A stretch of DNA of 64,000 bases. It comes from Cupriavidus sp. U2. Lineage in GTDB: Bacteria; Pseudomonadota; Gammaproteobacteria; Burkholderiales; Burkholderiaceae. Numbering within the stretch: the stretch's first letter is position 1; each line of letters opens with the position of its first letter. The DNA lies in the NCBI RefSeq assembly GCF_009663685.2, contig NZ_RCOG02000002.1, forward strand, positions 310,001 to 374,000, in the 5' to 3' direction. Below the pieces are notes generated by a model that saw nothing but the letters and a program-made list of their open reading frames with translations, was not told where the DNA came from and searched no databases. Below are positions 34,909-44,095 of this stretch, in pieces. A program made the translations under genes and the position numbers.

Positions 34909-37761
34909 ATGACTGACGCCGCCCGCCCGGACCCCGACGCCCTGCTGCAAACCATGCAGGCGGAGAGCGTGCGCGCCGCGCGCGGCAAGCTGCGGGTCTA
35001 CTTTGGTGCATCGGCCGGCGTGGGCAAGACCTTCGCCATGCTGACCGCCGCGCGCGCCTTGCGCGAACAGGGCGTGGACGTGGCGATCGGCGTGGTCGAA
35101 ACCCACGGCCGCGCCGAAACAGAATCGCTGGTGAACGGCCTGGAGCGCCTGCCGCTGCGCGATGTGCCCTATCGGGATCGCGTGCTGCAGGAATTCGATC
35201 TCGATGGCGCGCTGGCCCGGCGCCCGGCGCTGGTGCTCGTCGACGAACTCGCGCACTCGAACGCGGCGGGCAGCCGCCACCCCAAACGCTGGCAGGACAT
35301 CCAGGAGCTGCAGGCCGCCGGTATCGACGTCTGGACCACGGTCAACGTCCAGCACCTGGACAGCCTGAACCAGGCTGTGGGCGGCATCACCGGCGTGCGC
35401 GTCTGGGAAACCGTGCCCGACGCCGTGTTCGATGGCGCCGATGAGGTGGTGCTGGTGGACCTGCCCGCCGACGAACTGCTGCGCCGGCTGCGCGAAGGCA
35501 AGGTGTACCTGCCCGAGCAGGCGCGCCACGCGGCCCGGCATTTCTTCCGCAAGGGCAATCTGATCGCGCTGCGCGAACTGGCGCTGCGCCGTACCGCCGA
35601 CCGCGTCGATGACGACGTGCGCGCCTACCGCCATGCCGAGGCGATCCAGCCGGTCTGGCGCACCCGCGAGGCCGTGCTGGCATGCATTGGCACCGGCGAC
35701 GATGCCGAACAGGTGGTGCGCAGCGCGCGGCGCCTGGCCAGCCAGCTCGATTGCGACTGGCACGTGGTCACCATCGCCACGCCACGGCTGATGCCGCTGG
35801 CCGACCCGGTCCGCGTGCGCGTGCGCGTGCGGGCGGCCATGCAGCTGGCCGAGGAACTGGGCGCCCGCGCCGAGACCCTGGCCGGGCACGACATGGTCAA
35901 GGCGGTGGCCGGCTACGTGCGCCGCCACAACCTGACCAAGGTGCTGGTGGGGCGTGCCCGCAACGACTGGCACGCCGAGGGCAGCCTGATCGATCGGGCG
36001 CGCATGTGGCTGGCGCGCGCGCTGTCGCCGGTGCTCGGGGCCGGCAACCGGCTGATCGGCCGGCAGACATTTGCCGATGCGCTGGCGGCCGGCTGCCCCG
36101 AGATCGACGTGATCCGCGTGGCCGCCGACACCACGCGTGCCGACCTGCGTCCGCGCGCGCCGCGGATCGCAGAGGCCCACCCCGAGGCCGATGCGCAGGC
36201 GGCAGCCGAACTGGCGCGCACGCGCCGGCGCGACTACGCGTTCGCCGTGGTGTGGTGCGCCGGTGCCACGGTGCTGTCGATGCTGGCGCGCCCGTGGTTC
36301 GACCTCGTCAACATTGCGATGCTGTTCCTGGCGGGCGTGGTCGGCGTGGCCTTGCGCCATGGCCGGGGGCCGGCGGCGCTGGCATCGGTGCTGGCGGTGG
36401 CCGCGTTCGATTTCTTCTTCGTGCCACCCCGGATGTCGTTCGCCGTCAGCGACGTGCAGTACCTGCTGACGTTCTTCGTGCTGCTGACGGTGGGGCTGGT
36501 CATCGGTCAGTTGACCGCCGGCCTGCGCGAGCAGGCGCAGGTGGCCGTGCGGCGCGAAACCGACGCGCGCACGCTGTACGAACTGGCCCGCGAGCTGTCG
36601 GCCGCGCTGACCACCGATCAGGTGGTCGAGATCGGCAGCCGCTTCATGCGCGCCGCGTTCGAGGCCCATGTGACGTTCTTTCTGGTGTCCGAACAGGGGC
36701 GGCTGCTGCCGATGGCAGGCGGCCCCCCGGGCGAGGCCGGTGACAAGACCGACAAGGGCGAGGCCATCGACACGGTGCTGGCGCAGTGGGTATTCGACCA
36801 CGGCCAGCCGGCCGGCACCGGCACCCATACGCTGCCGGGCAGCACGGTGCTGTACCTGCCGCTCAAGGCGCCGATGCAGACGCGCGGCGTCCTGGCCGTG
36901 GAGCCGCGCGCCTGGCACGCGCTGGCCGAACCCGGGTTGCGGCGCCAGGCCGATGTCTTTGCCACGCTGATCGCCATCGGCATCGAGCGGCTGCACTACG
37001 TGGAAGTGGCGCAGCGCGCGCTGGTGTCGATCGAATCGGAGCGGCTGCGCAGTTCGCTGCTGGCTGCCGTGTCGCACGACCTGCGTACGCCGCTGACCGG
37101 GCTGATCGGCATGGCCGAGACGCTGCAGCGCGCCACACCGCCGCTGGCCGGCGACGTGGCCGAGACCGTGGACGCCATGCGCGGCCAGGCGCTGCGCATG
37201 CGCACCATGGTGGTCAACCTGCTCGACATGGCCCGTCTGCAGCAGCACGACGTGGCACTGCAGCGCGGCTGGCAATCGCTGGAGGAACTGGTGGGCGCGG
37301 CGCTGGCGTCGATGCGCGAGGCACTGAAGGCGCATCGCGTGCAGGTGGCCGACCTGTCCGCGCTGCCGCTGGTGGAGTGCGACGGCGTGCTGATGGAACG
37401 CGTGCTGTGCAACCTGCTGGAGAACGCGGCCAAGTACACCGAGCCCGGCACGGTCGTGCGCATCCGTGGCGAGTTGCTGGACGACGAAGTGCGCCTGATC
37501 GTCGAGGACGAAGGCCACGGCGTGGCGCCGGGCCAGGAGCGCCACATCTTCGAGAAGTTCACGCGTGGCCAGCGCGAATCGGCCACCGCCGGCGTGGGCC
37601 TTGGGCTGGCCGTGTGCGACGCCATCATGCAGGCCCACGGCGGACGCATCTGGGTGGAGTCGGCCGGCCCCGGCGCCCGCTTCACGCTGGCGCTGCCGCG
37701 CGGCAATCCTCCTGCCGTCGAGCCCGAGCCGCTCGACGCCATCGTTCCTGACCCGCACTGA
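34909..37761 (+). CDS. kdpD: Sensor histidine kinase KdpD
   Basis: A 950-residue kinase. The N-terminal KdpD domain has the Walker A motif GASAGVGKT (33-41); a universal-stress-protein domain follows (about 250-380), then four membrane helices (about 440-540), a GAF-like region and the kinase core with His723 in SHDLRTPLTG and ATP-binding NLLENAAKYT and VGLGLAVCDAI. It senses low K+ or turgor and phosphorylates KdpE. The start at MTDAARPDPD gives the normal length; upstream in-frame codons lie inside the palindromic element. Confidence 0.97.
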   Translation: MTDAARPDPDALLQTMQAESVRAARGKLRVYFGASAGVGKTFAMLTAARALREQGVDVAIGVVETHGRAETESLVNGLERLPLRDVPYRDRVLQEFDLDGALARRPALVLVDELAHSNAAGSRHPKRWQDIQELQAAGIDVWTTVNVQHLDSLNQAVGGITGVRVWETVPDAVFDGADEVVLVDLPADELLRRLREGKVYLPEQARHAARHFFRKGNLIALRELALRRTADRVDDDVRAYRHAEAIQPVWRTREAVLACIGTGDDAEQVVRSARRLASQLDCDWHVVTIATPRLMPLADPVRVRVRVRAAMQLAEELGARAETLAGHDMVKAVAGYVRRHNLTKVLVGRARNDWHAEGSLIDRARMWLARALSPVLGAGNRLIGRQTFADALAAGCPEIDVIRVAADTTRADLRPRAPRIAEAHPEADAQAAAELARTRRRDYAFAVVWCAGATVLSMLARPWFDLVNIAMLFLAGVVGVALRHGRGPAALASVLAVAAFDFFFVPPRMSFAVSDVQYLLTFFVLLTVGLVIGQLTAGLREQAQVAVRRETDARTLYELARELSAALTTDQVVEIGSRFMRAAFEAHVTFFLVSEQGRLLPMAGGPPGEAGDKTDKGEAIDTVLAQWVFDHGQPAGTGTHTLPGSTVLYLPLKAPMQTRGVLAVEPRAWHALAEPGLRRQADVFATLIAIGIERLHYVEVAQRALVSIESERLRSSLLAAVSHDLRTPLTGLIGMAETLQRATPPLAGDVAETVDAMRGQALRMRTMVVNLLDMARLQQHDVALQRGWQSLEELVGAALASMREALKAHRVQVADLSALPLVECDGVLMERVLCNLLENAAKYTEPGTVVRIRGELLDDEVRLIVEDEGHGVAPGQERHIFEKFTRGQRESATAGVGLGLAVCDAIMQAHGGRIWVESAGPGARFTLALPRGNPPAVEPEPLDAIVPDPH

Positions 37762-37762
37762 G

Positions 37763-38458
37763 ATGCCATTCGATTATTCGCCGACCGTCCTGCTGGTCGA
37801 GGACGAACCCCATATCCGCCGCTTCGTGCGCGAATCGCTGCAGGCAGAGGGCTGCACCGTGCACGAGGCCGACACGCTCAAGCGCGGGCTGATCGATGCT
37901 GGCACGCGCCAGCCGGACATCGTGATCCTGGACCTGGGCCTGCCCGACGGCGACGGCATGACGCTGATCCGCGAAATGCGCACCTGGACCGAGGTGCCGG
38001 TGCTGGTGCTGTCCGCGCGCACCGACGAAGCCGACAAGATCGCGGCGCTGGATGCCGGCGCCGACGACTACCTGACCAAGCCGTTCGGCGTGGGCGAACT
38101 GGTAGCGCGCGTGCGCGTGCTGCTGCGCCGCCACGCCAGAACGAACCCGCAGGGCACGCCGCAGATCACGTTCGGCGATGTGCGCGTGGACATGGCCAAC
38201 CGGCTGGTCACGCGCGGCGACGCGCAGGTGCATCTGACCCCCATCGAATACCGGCTGCTGGCGGTGCTGATCGCCCACCGCGGCAAGGTCATGACCCATC
38301 GCGAACTGCTGCGCGAAGTCTGGGGCCCGGCTCACTCGGAAAGCAGCCACTACCTGCGCGTCTACATGGGACACCTGCGCCACAAGCTGGAGCTGGACCC
38401 CGCACAGCCCGTGCACCTGCTGACCGAGGTGGGGGTCGGATACCGGTTTGCCGGGTAG
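37763..38458 (+). CDS. kdpE: KdpE response regulator
   Basis: A 231-residue OmpR-type regulator. The receiver has E13-D14, phospho-acceptor D57 (VILDLGLPDGDG) and Lys in LTKPFG; the winged helix contains LTPIEYRLLAVLIAHRGKVM and the KdpE-like HYLRVYMGHLRHKLE. It starts one base after the kdpD stop. Phosphorylated KdpE should activate kdpFABC through the tandem repeat upstream of that operon. Confidence 0.97.
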   Translation: MPFDYSPTVLLVEDEPHIRRFVRESLQAEGCTVHEADTLKRGLIDAGTRQPDIVILDLGLPDGDGMTLIREMRTWTEVPVLVLSARTDEADKIAALDAGADDYLTKPFGVGELVARVRVLLRRHARTNPQGTPQITFGDVRVDMANRLVTRGDAQVHLTPIEYRLLAVLIAHRGKVMTHRELLREVWGPAHSESSHYLRVYMGHLRHKLELDPAQPVHLLTEVGVGYRFAG

Positions 38459-38648
38459 CCGCATCCGCGCCGTGCCGCGTCCCTGACCACAGGGAGCCGG
38501 GGCGCGCCATGGAACCGTCCTGGCCTACCAGATTCCATGGTCTCGCGCGTCGCAGTTTGAAACGATTGGATCGCCATCCGTGGCAGCCATGGCACGCACA
38601 GCCGGCTGTCGGGAAGGCGTTTCCGAATCCGATATCTGGAGCGACGCA

Positions 38649-39635
38649 ATGACACAAAACGTATCTCAGCAGGCTGCCGCACTGGCCGCGGGCGTTCAGT
38701 ACTTCCGCGCCAACAGCACCGGGCCCGACGCCAACGCCAGCGGCGGCAACGCGATTGCCATCGGGCAATCGGCTGCCGCCACGGCGGGCGATTCGATTGC
38801 CATCGGCGATACCGCCCTGGCGGATGGCGATCACAACACGCTGGCCATCGGCACGGGCGCCCACAGCGGCAGGAGCTACAGCGCGGCGGTGGGCCGTGAG
38901 GCCACGGCCACCGCAGTGTGGTCGACGGCGCTGGGCGCCCGCAGTGCCGCCACCGTCGACAACAGCACGGCACTGGGCAGTTCCACCGTTGCATCGGCGG
39001 TAAACACCACCGCCGTGGGCATCAAGGCCGCCGCCGTTGCCGAAAGCGCGACGGCTTTGGGACAACTGGCCAACGCCACGGCGCCCTACAGCGTGGCCAT
39101 CGGCGTGGGCAGCGTTGCCGGCGCCAGCGACGCCATCGCCATCGGCACGAAGGCCGGCGCGTCGGCGGCCAACTCCATCGCGCTGGGCCTGGCCGTGGTA
39201 TCGGCCGTGCGCGGCATCGCGATTGGCGATCAGAGCTATGTCAGTGGTTCGCAGGCCGTGGCGATCGGGTCGTATTCCAGCGCCAGCGCCCTGTTTGCCG
39301 ATGCAATCGGGGCGAACTCGCAAGCCACGCAGCCCGGGGCCGTCGCCCTGGGAACCAGCTCGACCGCCACGGCAATCTTCAGCCTCGCACTGGGCAGCCA
39401 GGCGAAGGCCAACGTGGATTACGGCGTGGCGCTGGGCAACGAATCGGTTTGCGACCGTCCGCTGTCCGTATCGGTCGGCCGCGCAGGCGTCCGGACCCGG
39501 CAGATCGTCAACGTGGCAGCCGGCACGGAAGGCACCGACGCCGTGAATCTTGACCAGCTCCGCCAGGAACTGGTCGCTATCAACCGTCAGATCGCGGCGC
39601 TGGCCACGCGGGTGTCGGCACTGGAAGGCGCCTGA
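38649..39635 (+). CDS. YadA-like trimeric autotransporter head/neck protein without signal peptide or anchor
   Basis: A 328-residue protein. Residues about 20-280 are a run of 14- to 16-residue repeats of the type AIAIGxxAxAxGxxSxA, the left-handed parallel beta-roll of YadA heads. Residues about 284-304 (RQIVNVAAGTEGTDAVNLDQL) are a canonical neck, followed by a 24-residue coiled coil ending in ALEGA. There is no signal peptide: the mature-like sequence starts within 15 residues of the Met. There is also no C-terminal YadA anchor barrel, which normally adds about 70 residues. GGAGCGAC precedes the ATG. It probably trimerises; where it acts is unknown. A larger relative lies at 47905-50415. 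Confidence 0.8.
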   Translation: MTQNVSQQAAALAAGVQYFRANSTGPDANASGGNAIAIGQSAAATAGDSIAIGDTALADGDHNTLAIGTGAHSGRSYSAAVGREATATAVWSTALGARSAATVDNSTALGSSTVASAVNTTAVGIKAAAVAESATALGQLANATAPYSVAIGVGSVAGASDAIAIGTKAGASAANSIALGLAVVSAVRGIAIGDQSYVSGSQAVAIGSYSSASALFADAIGANSQATQPGAVALGTSSTATAIFSLALGSQAKANVDYGVALGNESVCDRPLSVSVGRAGVRTRQIVNVAAGTEGTDAVNLDQLRQELVAINRQIAALATRVSALEGA

Positions 39636-39838
39636 TTCTGGATCGGCGTTCGGGCATCGCCCTGGCGCACCCTCCGTGGGGCGCCAGGCGCTTGGCTATT
39701 CCTACGAAGAATGTTTGTGCATACGCATGAACGAATAAATCACTCGCAAGAATAAACGGAACGATGAATCGCCAACTACACTGAATTGGTCGCGCCCCGC
39801 GTTCGCGGGCCGGTCCTATCGGTCTTCGGAGTTCCACC

Positions 39839-40537
39839 ATGCCCGCATCCGTTACCTCGAAGATCCGTCTGGCCATGCTGGTCCTCGCCGCAGTCGCCGG
39901 CTTCCACGCCAACGCAGCCACCGAACCGCCCGCGCCGGCCCAGGCCCAGACCCGCGAAGCGGTGGCCGCCTACGAAGCCGGCCATTTCGATGCGGCGATC
40001 AAGGGCTTTGCCGATGCTGCCCAGAAGGGCAACCGGCTGGCCCAGTTCAACTACGCGATGATGCTGCTGCGTGGCGAAGGCACGACAGCCCGGCCGCAAG
40101 AAGCACTGGTCTGGCTGCGGCGCGCCGCCGACAACCAGATGACACATGCGCAGTACACATTGGGGGACCTGAACGAGCGCGGCGAACTGGTGCCGAAGTC
40201 GCTGGAGGAGGCCAACCGCTGGTATGAGCGGGCGGCGCAGGGCGGCCATATCCAGGCACAGGTGGCGCTGGCCACCAACTACTTCACGGGGCGCGGGGTG
40301 CCGCTCGACTACGGCCGCGCGTTCACCTGGTACTCGAAGGCGGCCACCGCCGGCGACGGCGGGGCGCAGTACATCGTCGGCAGCTACTACGAGCGCGGCT
40401 ACCCCGGCATCGTGGACAAGGATATCGAGCAGGCCAAGATCTGGTACGCCCGGGCAGCCGCCCACGGCGACCCCGGCGCGCTGGCCAAGCTGCGGTCGTT
40501 GCTGGAAGAGGGCCTGCGCGCGAAGAACCAGATGTAG
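39839..40537 (+). CDS. Exported Sel1-repeat protein
   Basis: A 232-residue protein with a signal peptide (IRLAMLVLAAVAGFHANA, cleavage before ATEP) and five or so Sel1-type repeats, for example AQFNYAMMLLRGEGTTARPQEALVWLRRAAD and AQYTLGDLNERGELVPKSLEEANRWYERAA in consecutive order. Sel1 repeats are alpha-helical scaffolds for protein contacts. A GGAG site precedes the ATG, and a TACACT hexamer at 39776-39781 could be its -10 box. It sits just upstream of the transglutaminase cluster and may be a partner in the envelope. Confidence 0.85.
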   Translation: MPASVTSKIRLAMLVLAAVAGFHANAATEPPAPAQAQTREAVAAYEAGHFDAAIKGFADAAQKGNRLAQFNYAMMLLRGEGTTARPQEALVWLRRAADNQMTHAQYTLGDLNERGELVPKSLEEANRWYERAAQGGHIQAQVALATNYFTGRGVPLDYGRAFTWYSKAATAGDGGAQYIVGSYYERGYPGIVDKDIEQAKIWYARAAAHGDPGALAKLRSLLEEGLRAKNQM

Positions 40538-40633
40538 GCCGGCGCGGTTGCCGGCCGCCGCCCGTAGGCAGGCACGGGCAGGCGGTACAAGTCTTGCTAG
40601 GCCTGACGCTACACACAACCCCGGGGGTCGCCA

Positions 40634-43600
40634 GTGGTCACGCACGTCGCGCTGAGTCATGTCACACACTACCGCTATGACCGTCCGGTGCAGTTGTCGC
40701 CGCAAGTCGTACGCCTGCGCCCGGCACCGCATTGCCGCACGCCGATCCTGTCCTACTCGCTGCGCATCGAACCGGTGCAGCATTTCGTCAACTGGCAGCA
40801 GGACCCGTTTTCCAACTATCTGGCCCGGCTGGTGATTCCGGAGCCGACCACGGAATTCCGCGTGACGGTGGACCTGATCGCCGAGATGGCGGTCTACAAC
40901 CCGTTCGATTTCTTCCTGGAGCCGTCGGCCGAGAAGATTCCGTTTGCCTACGATGCCGGGCTGGCGCACGACCTGGCGCCCTACCTGGCGAAAGACCCGC
41001 TGACGCCGCGCCTTGCCGCCTTTGTCGACAGCATCGACCGCGCGCCGCGTGCCACGCTGGATTTCCTGGTGGACCTGAACCAGCGGCTGCAGCGCGAGAT
41101 CCGCTACCTGATCCGCATGGAGCCGGGCGTGCAGTCGCCGGAGACCACGCTCGAAAACGGGTCGGGGTCCTGCCGCGACACCGGTTGGCTGCTTGTGCAG
41201 ACGTTGCGGCATCTGGGGCTGGCCGCGCGCTTCGTGTCCGGCTACCTGCTGCAGCTGACCCCCGACGTGAAGGCCGTCGATGGCCCGGTCGGGGCTGAGG
41301 CCGATTTCACCGACCTGCACGCCTGGTGCGAGGTCTACCTGCCGGGCGCGGGCTGGATCGGGCTCGATCCCACATCGGGCCTGCTGGCCGGCGAGGGCCA
41401 TATCCCGCTGGCCTGCACGCCGGAGCCCAGCAGCGCGGCACCGGTCAGCGGCGCGGTGGACGAATGCGAGGTGACGTTCGGGCACCATATGTCGATCTCG
41501 CGGATCTACGAGTCGCCGCGCGTGACCAAGCCCTATACCGATGCGCAGTGGACGGCCATCGACGCGGCCGGCCTGGCCGTGGACCGCCAGTTGCAGGCGC
41601 TCGACGTACGGCTGACGATGGGCGGCGAGCCCACCTTCGTCGCCGCGCGCGACCGTGACGGCGCCGAGTGGAACACGGATGCGCTGGGCCCCACCAAGCG
41701 CGGGCTGGCCACCGAACTGGTGCACAAGCTGCGTTCGCGCTACGGCGAGGGCGGCTTCCTGCATTTCGGGCAGGGCAAGTGGTATCCCGGCGAACAGCTG
41801 CCGCGCTGGGCGCTGTCGATCTGCTGGCGCGCCGATGGGCATCCTTGCTGGCAGGACCCGTCGCTGTTTGCCGACGAGCGCGAGCCCGACGCCTACACAT
41901 CGGCCGATGCGCGGCGATTCCTCGAAACGCTGACGCGTCGGCTGGGCCTGGAAGCCGACACCATCACGCCCGGCTACGAGGACGTCTGGTACTACCTGTG
42001 GCGCGAGCGCCGGCTGCCCGTCAACGTCGATCCGTTCGAGGCGAAGCTCGACGACGAACTGGAGCGCACACGGCTGCGGCGGGTGTTCGACGCGGGGCTG
42101 TCCAGCGTCACCGGCTACGTGCTGCCGCTGGCGCGCGACGATCATGGCGGCTGGCTGACCGGCCGCTGGTTCGTGCGCGACGAACGCATGTACCTGCTGC
42201 CCGGCGATTCGCCAATGGGCTACCGGCTGCCGCTCGATTCGCTGCCGTGGGTGTCGAAGGCCGACTACCCGTGGCAATTCGAGCAGGACCCGTTCGCACC
42301 GCGCGCGCCGCTGCCGGCCGCGGCGCCGCTGCGCGCGCAGTCGCCGGCCGCCGCGTACACCCCGGCGGCGATGGCCGCGCGCAGGGCCGAAGCGCGAGGC
42401 CAGCCACGCCCGGGTGGCAAATCCGCCACGCAGGCCACGGCGCCAGCGCGCGGAGAATCGTCCAGCGACACCATCCGCACGGCAGTCTGCGTGGAGGTCC
42501 GCCACCCGAGCCGCGCCGCCGGCCCCGCCGTCGAAGCGCAGTCGATGGATGACAAGCGCGGCATCCTCTATGTCTTCATGCCGCCACTGACCGTGCTGGA
42601 GGATTACCTGGCGCTGGTGGCGGAGGTGGAAGCCACCGCCGCCGAACTGGGCGTCAGGATCGTGATGGAAGGCTATCCGCCGCCGCGCGACCCGCGCCTG
42701 AAGCTGCTGCAGGTGACGCCCGATCCGGGCGTGATCGAGGTCAACATCCATCCCGCCGCGAACTGGCCGGAACTGGTGGACCACACCGACTACCTGTACC
42801 AGGCCGCGCACGAGACGCATCTGTCCACCGAGAAATTCATGCTCGACGGGCGCCACACCGGCACCGGCGGGGGCAACCACTTCGTGCTGGGCGGCGCCAC
42901 GGCGGCCGACAGCCCGTTCCTGCGCCGGCCCGACGTGCTGGCCAGCCTGATCGCGTACTGGCACAACCATCCGTCGCTGTCGTACCTGTTTTCGGGGCTG
43001 TTCATCGGCCCCACCAGCCAGGCGCCGCGCGTGGACGAGGCGCGCAACGACCAGGTCTACGAACTCGATATCGCGTTCGACGAACTGCGCCGCCAGCTTG
43101 ACCTGAGCCAGGTGGTCGGCAATGGCGAGGTGCCGCCGTGGCTGATCGACCGCATCCTGCGCAACCTGCTGGTGGACGTGACGGGCAACACGCACCGTTC
43201 GGAGTTCTGCATCGACAAGCTCTACTCGCCCGACGGGCCGACCGGCCGGCTGGGCCTGCTGGAACTGCGCGCGTTCGAGATGCCGCCGCACGCGCGCATG
43301 AGCCTGGTGCAGCAACTGCTGCTGCGGGCGATGGTGGCACGCTTCTGGCGCACGCCGTACACCGCGCGGCTCACGCGCTGGGGCACGGCGCTGCACGACC
43401 GCTTCATGCTCGGCACCTTCGTGGAGATGGATTTCGACGATGTGCTGGCCGAAATGCGCGCCGCCGGCTTTGTCTTCGAGTCCAGCTGGTTCGCGCCGCA
43501 CTTCGAATTCCGCTTCCCGCGCGTGGGCGAGATCGACGTGGCCGGGCTGTCGCTGACGCTGCGCACCGCGCTGGAGCCATGGCATGTGATGGGCGAGGAG

Positions 43601-44056
43601 GGGGCGGCCGGTGGCACCGTGCGCTATGTCGATTCGTCGGTGGAGCGCATCGAGGTGACGGTGCTGGGCATGAACGACAACCGGCATGTGGTGACGGTCA
43701 ATGGCCAGACCGTTCCGCTGCAGCCTACCGGGCGGGCCGGCGAGTACGTGGCCGGGGTGCGCTATCGCGCCTGGGCGCCGCCATCGTCGCTGCATCCGAC
43801 CATCCCGTCGCACGCGCCGCTGACCTTCGACGTGGTGGATACGTGGATGGACCGCAGCCTGGGCGGCTGTCAGTATCATGTTTCGCACCCGGGCGGCCGT
43901 AATTACCAGACATTCCCGGTCAATGCGTACGAGGCGGAAAGCCGGCGCCTGGCGCGGTTTTTCGCGATCGGGCATACGCCGGGGCGGTCGGTGGCGCCGC
44001 CGCCACGCCGCAGCCTGGAATTCCCGTTCACGCTCGACCTGCGCGACATGGCCTAG
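40634..44056 (+). CDS. Transglutaminase-like protease fused to DUF2126 (putative amidoligase)
   Basis: An 1,140-residue fusion. Residues about 1-100 are the bacterial transglutaminase N-terminal domain (LSHVTHYRYDRPVQLSPQ), followed by the transglutaminase core with a full catalytic triad: Cys180 (GSCRDTGW), His229 (DLHAWCEV) and Asp245 (GLDPTSG). From about residue 300 to the end lies DUF2126, proposed to be a COOH-NH2 ligase (glutamine-synthetase-like fold). Such fusions occur with ATP-grasp and alpha-E genes and are predicted, not shown, to build, attach or cut peptides. GTG start with no strong ribosome site; the next gene starts 39 bases after its stop. No signal peptide, so probably cytoplasmic. 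Confidence 0.9.
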   Translation: MVTHVALSHVTHYRYDRPVQLSPQVVRLRPAPHCRTPILSYSLRIEPVQHFVNWQQDPFSNYLARLVIPEPTTEFRVTVDLIAEMAVYNPFDFFLEPSAEKIPFAYDAGLAHDLAPYLAKDPLTPRLAAFVDSIDRAPRATLDFLVDLNQRLQREIRYLIRMEPGVQSPETTLENGSGSCRDTGWLLVQTLRHLGLAARFVSGYLLQLTPDVKAVDGPVGAEADFTDLHAWCEVYLPGAGWIGLDPTSGLLAGEGHIPLACTPEPSSAAPVSGAVDECEVTFGHHMSISRIYESPRVTKPYTDAQWTAIDAAGLAVDRQLQALDVRLTMGGEPTFVAARDRDGAEWNTDALGPTKRGLATELVHKLRSRYGEGGFLHFGQGKWYPGEQLPRWALSICWRADGHPCWQDPSLFADEREPDAYTSADARRFLETLTRRLGLEADTITPGYEDVWYYLWRERRLPVNVDPFEAKLDDELERTRLRRVFDAGLSSVTGYVLPLARDDHGGWLTGRWFVRDERMYLLPGDSPMGYRLPLDSLPWVSKADYPWQFEQDPFAPRAPLPAAAPLRAQSPAAAYTPAAMAARRAEARGQPRPGGKSATQATAPARGESSSDTIRTAVCVEVRHPSRAAGPAVEAQSMDDKRGILYVFMPPLTVLEDYLALVAEVEATAAELGVRIVMEGYPPPRDPRLKLLQVTPDPGVIEVNIHPAANWPELVDHTDYLYQAAHETHLSTEKFMLDGRHTGTGGGNHFVLGGATAADSPFLRRPDVLASLIAYWHNHPSLSYLFSGLFIGPTSQAPRVDEARNDQVYELDIAFDELRRQLDLSQVVGNGEVPPWLIDRILRNLLVDVTGNTHRSEFCIDKLYSPDGPTGRLGLLELRAFEMPPHARMSLVQQLLLRAMVARFWRTPYTARLTRWGTALHDRFMLGTFVEMDFDDVLAEMRAAGFVFESSWFAPHFEFRFPRVGEIDVAGLSLTLRTALEPWHVMGEEGAAGGTVRYVDSSVERIEVTVLGMNDNRHVVTVNGQTVPLQPTGRAGEYVAGVRYRAWAPPSSLHPTIPSHAPLTFDVVDTWMDRSLGGCQYHVSHPGGRNYQTFPVNAYEAESRRLARFFAIGHTPGRSVAPPPRRSLEFPFTLDLRDMA

Positions 44057-44095
44057 CGCATCTGGCGTGCCCGCCCTACAGGAGAACCGTCAGCC

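Noticed and set aside
34687-37758. A minus-strand open frame of over 1,000 codons opposite kdpD
   Set aside because: Same shadow effect; kdpD on the plus strand is complete with all kinase motifs.
38507-38540. Terminator after kdpE (CCATGGAA/TTCCATGG inverted repeat)
   Set aside because: The 8-bp arms are 18 bases apart and no T-run follows, so it is not a convincing intrinsic terminator.
39776-43975. A minus-strand open frame of about 1,400 codons opposite the transglutaminase/amidoligase gene
   Set aside because: Its His/Arg/Gln-rich composition is typical of the antisense of a high-GC gene, and the plus strand encodes recognisable domains with a full catalytic triad.
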